A stretch of 64,000 nucleotides of DNA, from assembly GCA_036320915.1 (NCBI GenBank), contig JAXBDG010000001.1, forward strand, positions 1,116,001-1,180,000. The letters run 5' to 3'. The DNA comes from Linnemannia elongata. Lineage: Eukaryota > Mortierellomycota > Mortierellomycetes > Mortierellales > Mortierellaceae. The position numbers were made by a program, and so were the translations under genes. Position 1 is the stretch's first letter, and every line of letters starts with the position of its first letter. Positions 58,601-64,000 of this stretch are shown piece after piece. The notes under the pieces were generated by a model, which was given only the letters and a program-made list of their open reading frames with translations, was not told where the DNA came from and searched no databases.

Positions 58601-60157
58601 TGCCTACGACCCTGATATCGAGCAGATTCTTCGTCGCGGAGAAGAGAAGACTTCAGAACTCAACCAAAAGTACTCGAACGTCGGTATTGAGGATTTGGCC
58701 AAGTTCACGAACGCTGAGGGAAGTGCCTACGATTGGCAGGGCGAGGACTGGAGCAACAAGCGCAAGGCTGACGGAAGTCTGCTCTGGATCACACCAGCCA
58801 AGCGTGAGCGTAAGGCCAACTATGCAGTGGATGACTACTACAGAGATGCTCTCCGTGTTGCACCCAAGCAACCTTCTGTGAAGGCTCCTCGTCCTCCAAA
58901 AGCGCTCAACATCAATGACTTCCAGTTCTACCCAGAGCGCTTGAGCGAGCTCCAGGAAAAGGAGATCCTCTACTACCGCAAATCGATCAACTACCGTGCC
59001 CTCAAGCCTGTCGGAAACGAGGCTGCCAACATGACCGAGGAGGAGCTTGAGGAGCATCAGCAACACGAGCAGGCCTTGATTGATACTTCTGAGCAATTGA
59101 CTGAGGATGAGATTGCAGAAAAGGAGAAGCTCTTGGAAGAGGTACGGATTTTTAAGGTCATATTAATGTTGTGAGTACGTTTTATGTGGCGTTAAGGTGG
59201 AATCTAACGCAGTGAGTGCTACTGAATTTTGTCAATAGGGTTTCGAGAACTGGAGCAAGCGCGACTTTATTGCATTCTACAAGGCATGCGAGAAGTTTGG
59301 TCGCAACTCGCTGACTGATATTGCCAACGATATTGAGGGCAAGACGTTGGCTGAGGTCAAGGCTTACTCGAAAGTGTTCTGGAAGCGTTACACGGAGATT
59401 GCAGGTAAAGCAACCATACATTTCAAATGACAATGTTCACTGAAGGTTTTGACTGTAATTATCCTACGAACCGCCACTGACACATATGTACATTGTGATG
59501 TGTAGATCACGAGCGTATCATTGCTGCAATCGAGAAGGGTGAGAGCAAGCTCCAGAAGCAGTCGGATATCCAGGACCAGTTGAGAGCTGTCATCCAGCGC
59601 CATCGCCAACCACTCCAGCAACTCAAGATCACATACAATCAGACAAAGACCAAGAACTTTACAGAAGAGGAGGACCGGTTTTTGATTGTGACCTTGGAGC
59701 GTCTTGGTTACGGCACAGACGATGTGTACGACAGGATCAGGGATGAGATCCGTAAGAGCCCCATGTTCCGGTTTGATTGGTTCTTGAAGAGCCGAACCAC
59801 ATTGGAGCTGTCCAGACGTTGCGCTTATCTCATTAAGTGCCTCATCGCCGACGACAAGACCGAAGAACCCGTCAAAGTCGTAAGTCACCTTTTTTATTAC
59901 TTCTGCCGATATTTGCCCTTTTGCTGTGAAATCAAGCCAACTCATTCTTTATTTACTGTTTGGACTATTAGAAGAAGGAAGATACGCCAGTGAAGAAGGC
60001 CAAGGGCGCCTCGTCGGCCAAGGGATCCCCTGCAGCCTCGCTCAAGGCGTCACCGGCGACGTCGAGGAAAGGATCGCCAGCTGTCTCCAGCAAGTCGTCT
60101 CCTGCTCCCAAGGCATCCACAGGTTCCTCCAGCTCTCGCTCAAGTAGAAGACGCTAA
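55642..60157 (+). CDS. ISWI-type chromatin-remodelling ATPase (Isw1/Isw2, SMARCA5-like)
   Basis: Thirteen exons give 1,085 residues: 55642-55686, 55842-55880, 55992-56147, 56237-56282, 56391-56606, 56712-56812, 56910-57089, 57198-57975, 58072-58328, 58428-59141, 59239-59404, 59506-59879 and 59972-60157. It slides and spaces nucleosomes using ATP in the nucleus. An acidic N-terminus and AutoN-like region ([19 protein letters not shown]) precede the Snf2 ATPase: [81 protein letters not shown] and [19 protein letters not shown] ([21 protein letters not shown]) and SLIDE ([19 protein letters not shown]) follow. The C-terminus ends in a Lys/Ser/Pro/Ala tail. The ATG at 55672 is an alternative start in the same frame. 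Exons 2 and 4 are very short (39 and 46 bases). Identification is very secure; the exact subtype is unresolved. Confidence 0.95.
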
Positions 60158-60413
60158 GGAGCCTTGAGATCCTCTCTTTTCTCGCACCACAACAAAACAA
60201 AATCGACAACAACACCTTTACTTTGCTATACTTTTGTCTCAACCCCTCTTCTCTCACCTCTTTCATTCATCATCAGCACACAATAGATTAGTTGCTTATT
60301 CCACTCAAAAAGAACACCATTAAAGAAGATTTGCTTTTCATTTTAATATATGGTTGGTTTATCGGGGATGACGGGGGGGGGGGGGGGGGGGGAAATGAAT
60401 TTTGTCCGCTGTC
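60158..60413. other. Convergent spacer with a 20-base G run
   Basis: Between the ISWI stop and the end of the minus-strand hypothetical gene. A G homopolymer occupies 60373-60392 and a C/A-rich 3' flank lies before it. No gene. Confidence 0.6.
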
Positions 60414-61151
60414 TCAAGGATCGGCCATGGCTTGGACATGTAACTTTAAAGTCATGTCGAACAAGCCGTGGACAGAATCGCGGTACTTTTTGAAGTGCGT
60501 CTGGATGGCGGGTATCTGGTCCGGTTGAGCTGCGAATGCTGTCAGTAGCACTGGTGAAGAGTCTACTGTGGAGTCATCCTGGTGCCAGTACGAGACCTCG
60601 ACCATGGCGCGGATCTCAGCTTCACTTGAGGGTAACCGGCCTGGAATATCTAGCATCACGGCCAGGTCTTGTTCTGAAATCATGGCCGGTCTTGTTTCTC
60701 CTGTTGTAGTGGGACAAAGAAGGTCGATGGATCGTTGGATTGAGGCTGCTTTAGGGTGCGATTCGATGGTTGTTGAGGACCAGAGGAGGACGTAGCCTTG
60801 GAGGGACATTTCTGGAGACCGGACGTCTCTTGTAATCAATCGACATTCCAGTCCCTGTCCCCCTACGGTTGTTGGACTTGTCTTGGTTGAAAGAATCTTG
60901 TAGGCGGGGTGGTGCATGACTTGTGGGACGAGGACGTTGTGGAAGAAGGCGGTGGTCATGGCGGGGGTGGGTAGTTGGAGGAGGAGGCAGGGCTTGAGGC
61001 CTGCGAGGAGGAATGCGAATTCTCCATAGTGCAGTGAGCAGTCTTCTAATTGGATGCTGGCGCTTGTGGTCCTTTCCTGAGAGTGTATCCAGGCACGTTC
61101 AGCGACACGAAAGGCTCTGTAGAGGTCTTGCACGGCGGTTGTGGCTTCCAT
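60414..61151 (-). CDS. Hypothetical protein, 245 residues, single exon
   Basis: One open frame from ATG at 61151 to the stop at 60414 with strongly protein-like composition and no need for introns. I do not recognise the family. It has no signal peptide and no clear membrane segment. It is mixed alpha/beta in character, with a hydrophobic LHYGEFAFLLAGLKPCLLLQ segment near residues 40-59. The C-terminal half has MISEQDLAVMLDIPGRLPSS, EIRAMVEVSYWHQ, PVLLTAFAAQPDQIPAIQTH and HFKKYRDSVHGLFDM. It is intronless, unlike its neighbours. It converges with the ISWI gene, 256 bases apart. An annotated homologue could exist that I cannot name. Confidence 0.7.
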   Translation of the reverse strand: MEATTAVQDLYRAFRVAERAWIHSQERTTSASIQLEDCSLHYGEFAFLLAGLKPCLLLQLPTPAMTTAFFHNVLVPQVMHHPAYKILSTKTSPTTVGGQGLECRLITRDVRSPEMSLQGYVLLWSSTTIESHPKAASIQRSIDLLCPTTTGETRPAMISEQDLAVMLDIPGRLPSSEAEIRAMVEVSYWHQDDSTVDSSPVLLTAFAAQPDQIPAIQTHFKKYRDSVHGLFDMTLKLHVQAMADP

Positions 61152-61662
61152 TGCGTCAAGGTGGTTTGTTGGATAGTAGGGAGGTGGGAGGTGGATCGTG
61201 TTTTGTTGTGTAAAGAGGGAGAAAAATATCTTTCAAGGATTAAGGGCTGTACGGTGTGGAACTTCTCTTTTGTTTTGTTTTTTCAGGAACAGGACCACGT
61301 TGTGAATCCCTTGATCGACAAAGACCGCTCAATCAATTCTGCTATTTCTTCTTGCCTTCTCACCTTTTGTTTATCTGATCTATAGAAGAATCGCATCAGT
61401 GCACAAAACCACAAGAAACCCCAATGGCTAACCGCGTGGCAAGGTGATGTGGACAAGGGCTTGGCAATGGAAGACAAAATAACAGATTTGAAGAAAAAAC
61501 TGAATAGAAACGCGAAAGTTGAAAAGGAGATGTCGCCATCTTTTCAGAAGATCACAACAAATGAGGGGTAGAAAGTGAGTGACAGAGCTGAGACTTGCGG
61601 CGTTTCAAAAAGACTACACGCGCAAAAGAAAGCAAGAAACGAAAAAAAGGTGTATGTGTGAT

Positions 61663-61710
<48 letters not shown>

Positions 61711-63922
61711 AATGTTTAGTGCCTGCTTGTCCGGTTGAACAAAATTGGTTGTGGTTGAATGGTCGAGCGGACCTTTGTTTTTCTTCCTTGTGCTCTGTGT
61801 TGAGTTGTTTTCCTTGTTCTGGATTATCATCGTGGTACCACGGGGGCGATCAAAAGAAGGAGAAGATGCTGAGATGCGATGGATCAAAAGTTTCTTGTCA
61901 ACTAGGAACAAGTTCCCTTTGTTTGCGTGTTTTTGCGGTTGAACACTAAAACTAACATTAAACAGATGTAATGAAGATGATTTATTTTAATAAATGGCCA
62001 TTGCGTGCGATGTGGTGTGGAGGAGGAAAGCCTGCTAAGGAAGCGCAGTTCAGCAGTGCAAGCCAGGGGACAGCTATTAGAGAACAAAGTGGGTCCTGGA
62101 AGAGAAAGTTGGGTCGTTGGCCCCTCTAAGGTTTTTCTTCTGAGAGAAGGGTTCTTAAAGGGGAGAAAGGGGGCACAAAAAACGGCGAACGACCTTTCCC
62201 AAATTCTGTGTCCCTTCCTTACCCCACACATTTTTTCAATTGGATTCATTTCGATCCACAGAAAATGCAGAATGTATTCTTCTTCAAGTGTAAACACGTT
62301 GGGGTTGGGGATGGTCTGTTTTGTTGTGTTCTTCTCCTCACCCCATCATCGGTATGCATGGTTGAGTGGCACACACACAGAGACAAACGTGGCCTCAGGG
62401 ACTTCAGCAACGGTTTCTAAAGGACAGGGTCAACAAGGAGTGACCCCACTCTCTCTTCGACTTGCTTGGGTGATCGAGCTCTTTCTTTCTCTTCTTCCCC
62501 TTCTTCTCTCCAATACCCCCGCCCTCTTTCTCATTCTGCCTTCGACTCCCGCCCAGACAAAAACCAAAAAGCAAACCCACGGTGGGCCAATCTTAAGGCG
62601 CTGCAAGAGTGGCGGACCTTGGATTCCCTTTTTTCAATTCAATCGCCTTCATTTTCTTATTATTCCCCTGTCACTTACTGTTCAATTGAATAGCAAAGGT
62701 CTATTCTGTTGTTACCCTATGTGTACTCTGGTCGTCGAGTTTGTCTTTGTTTGGTCGACTTGAATTTTCCAGGTCGACAAGAAGGGATTTTTGTGTTTGT
62801 CGACTTGATCTGTCTGATCTGACCGACCGACCAACTGACCGACCAACTCACCCCACAATTTTCTCACGGTACGAAGCAAAATTTATCTGTTTTTTCTGAC
62901 TGACTGACTGACTGACACTCAAGAGACAGCATCCATGGATATTCATAAACGATGGTTATGTCTATGGTATGAAACCAAAAGGGCTTCCTTGTCACAATAT
63001 AGGGAGGAGAGAAGAAGAAGAAGAATAGACAGAAAAGGGTAAGAAAATGGGAGGAAAGGCAAAGACGTGGTGAAGGAAAAGAGTGGAGGGAAGGGGAGGT
63101 GTAGCGCACTAAGTCAAAAGAAATCACCGATGAATCCAACAGTCGATCAACTACATTCCTTCCATGTCGGTGAGGCGCTGATCAGCAGTAAGACAACCGA
63201 AAAGGCTGGATGAGTTATTTTGCCCTGACTTTCAGGAGATGTTACGAAACAAAACAAAAAACTAGGGAAGTAGTGAAGGGTGAATGGGTGAATGATAAAC
63301 GGTGAGTTGACCCTTCAGGGGACAAGAACATTTATTTTTGTTGCTGTTGCAATGCGCTCTTTTTTTTTCGCAATCCAAATCAAACAAATGCTCAGCATTT
63401 CACAGAAGGTAGAGGCGTGGAAAAAATGGGCGGATGTCCTTTTTGGGTCCATGTGGGCGAACTTATGGGGAATGAGAGAGTGAGGGAGTAGTATTAGGTA
63501 TTGCACTGTAAGAGATGAGATGGGGGCTGGAGTTTGGGAGTGGAGAAAGAGTTGACCCGCGAAATGCGAGGGAGAGGGTGAGGGGAGGAGAGTATGAAGC
63601 AGTTGGTACCAAACGTACCACATTGACTGGTTGAAAAAAGGCCAAAGGAAAAAAATAAAATAAAATAAAAAAGGTGGGGCGGGATAAATGGCTGGCCGGT
63701 TTGAGACAGCCAGGGCCAAAGGGGAGAGAAGGAAAAGACCATCGTCGATGTTGATGTCCTCCATTGGTATAGACGAATTTATTATTTTTGTCGATGACTT
63801 TGCTTTTATTGCCAGGGGGGGTGGATCGACCCAGCGATGATAACTGCTATATCGATGGCCATTCAGAGATCCAAAAAAAAAAAATAAAAAAAAAAAAATA
63901 AAAAAATAAAAGGAGAAAGAGG
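61152..63922. other. Intergenic region with dinucleotide repeats
   Basis: It contains a TA/TG microsatellite (61662-61710), tandem GACCGACC/GACTGACT-type units (62817-62850 and 62897-62917) and several homopolymers. Short frames, the longest about 250 codons at 62005-62763 (+), have Ser/Leu/Phe-rich, non-protein-like composition and no domain. Near 63153-63188 a minus-strand ...DQRLTDMEGM-stop follows an acceptor-like AG and might be a terminal exon, but I found no partner exons. I support no gene. Confidence 0.45.
61662..61710. repeat. (TA)n(TG)n compound microsatellite
   Basis: Perfect TA units switching to perfect TG units, intergenic. Confidence 0.95.
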
Positions 63923-64000
63923 CTACTTGGGGCGAATGAGAAGAAGCATTTGCGATTCAGATGTATGAAATTGAGACAGGAACCGCAGAAGATCAGCAGG
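63923..64000 (-). CDS. C-terminal end of a gene extending beyond the window
   Basis: The minus-strand frame is open from the window edge to a TAG at 63925-63923 and reads PADLLRFLSQFHTSESQMLL then LIRPK. Hydrophobic-helix spacing and balanced codons look like a true C-terminus, and the next bases are an A/T-rich 3' flank. Only 25 residues are visible, so no family can be assigned, and the visible part could itself be a last exon. Confidence 0.4.
   Translation of the reverse strand, partial: PADLLRFLSQFHTSESQMLLLIRPK

Noticed and set aside
62005..62763. Plus-strand 252-codon frame
   Set aside because: Low-information Ser/Leu/Phe-rich composition, repeats inside it, and no domain or splice context.
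1..64000. tRNA, rRNA, snRNA or CRISPR arrays
   Set aside because: I looked for tRNA B-box-like GGTTCGA motifs, U6-like sequence and regularly spaced repeats and found none convincing. A covariance-model scan would be decisive.

Overview
The window looks like nuclear DNA of an early-diverging filamentous fungus, most likely Mucoromycota/Mortierellomycota (an inference from gene content and protein style; no rRNA or other marker is present). Genes are intron-rich, with GT-AG introns mostly of 70-160 nt, long pyrimidine-rich leaders, homopolymer and microsatellite tracts, and an HDEL-type ER retention signal. I resolved exon-intron structures by matching splice-site phases to protein families.

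Layout: 381-2599 (-) secreted S41-family peptidase; 4442-5695 (-) HDEL receptor ERD2; 6193-6982 (-) ribosomal protein eS26; about 5 kb without a recognisable large gene; 12999-16298 (+) GAS2/GAR-domain cytoskeletal linker; 17516-19739 (+) DUF4436 membrane protein; 20149-23168 (-) and 24962-28249 (-) a tandem pair of PLP-dependent class-V aminotransferase/desulfurase-like genes, the first with a one-base frameshift; 31916-34435 (-) a NAD(P)-binding domain joined to a long disordered N-terminus; 36963-39890 (+) phospholipid:diacylglycerol acyltransferase; 40212-42586 (+) glucosidase II beta subunit ending in HDEL; 42925-44278 (+) splicing factor ISY1; 44535-47104 (-) mitochondrial m-AAA protease; 47392-51596 (+) a two-nuclease mobile gene; 51803-54555 (-) splicing factor CWC22; 55642-60157 (+) ISWI chromatin remodeller; 60414-61151 (-) unknown protein; 63923-64000 (-) C-terminal end of a gene that continues past the window.

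The most unusual locus is 47264-51734. An N-terminal region with every FEN1/XPG flap-nuclease metal ligand in order is followed, through phase-compatible introns, by a Fanzor-type (eukaryotic TnpB) RuvC/zinc-ribbon nuclease with a triple basic tail. It is enclosed by a 19-bp inverted repeat (18/19, with 14 perfect) lying about 110-120 bp outside each end of the coding region. The flap-nuclease half carries one in-frame TAG. I know of no description of a flap-nuclease/Fanzor fusion, so this is my candidate for an undescribed system.

The remaining genes are mainly housekeeping: ER retrieval and glycoprotein quality control (ERD2, glucosidase II beta), lipid storage (PDAT), spliceosome (ISY1, CWC22), translation, chromatin and mitochondrial proteostasis. 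There is no operon logic.
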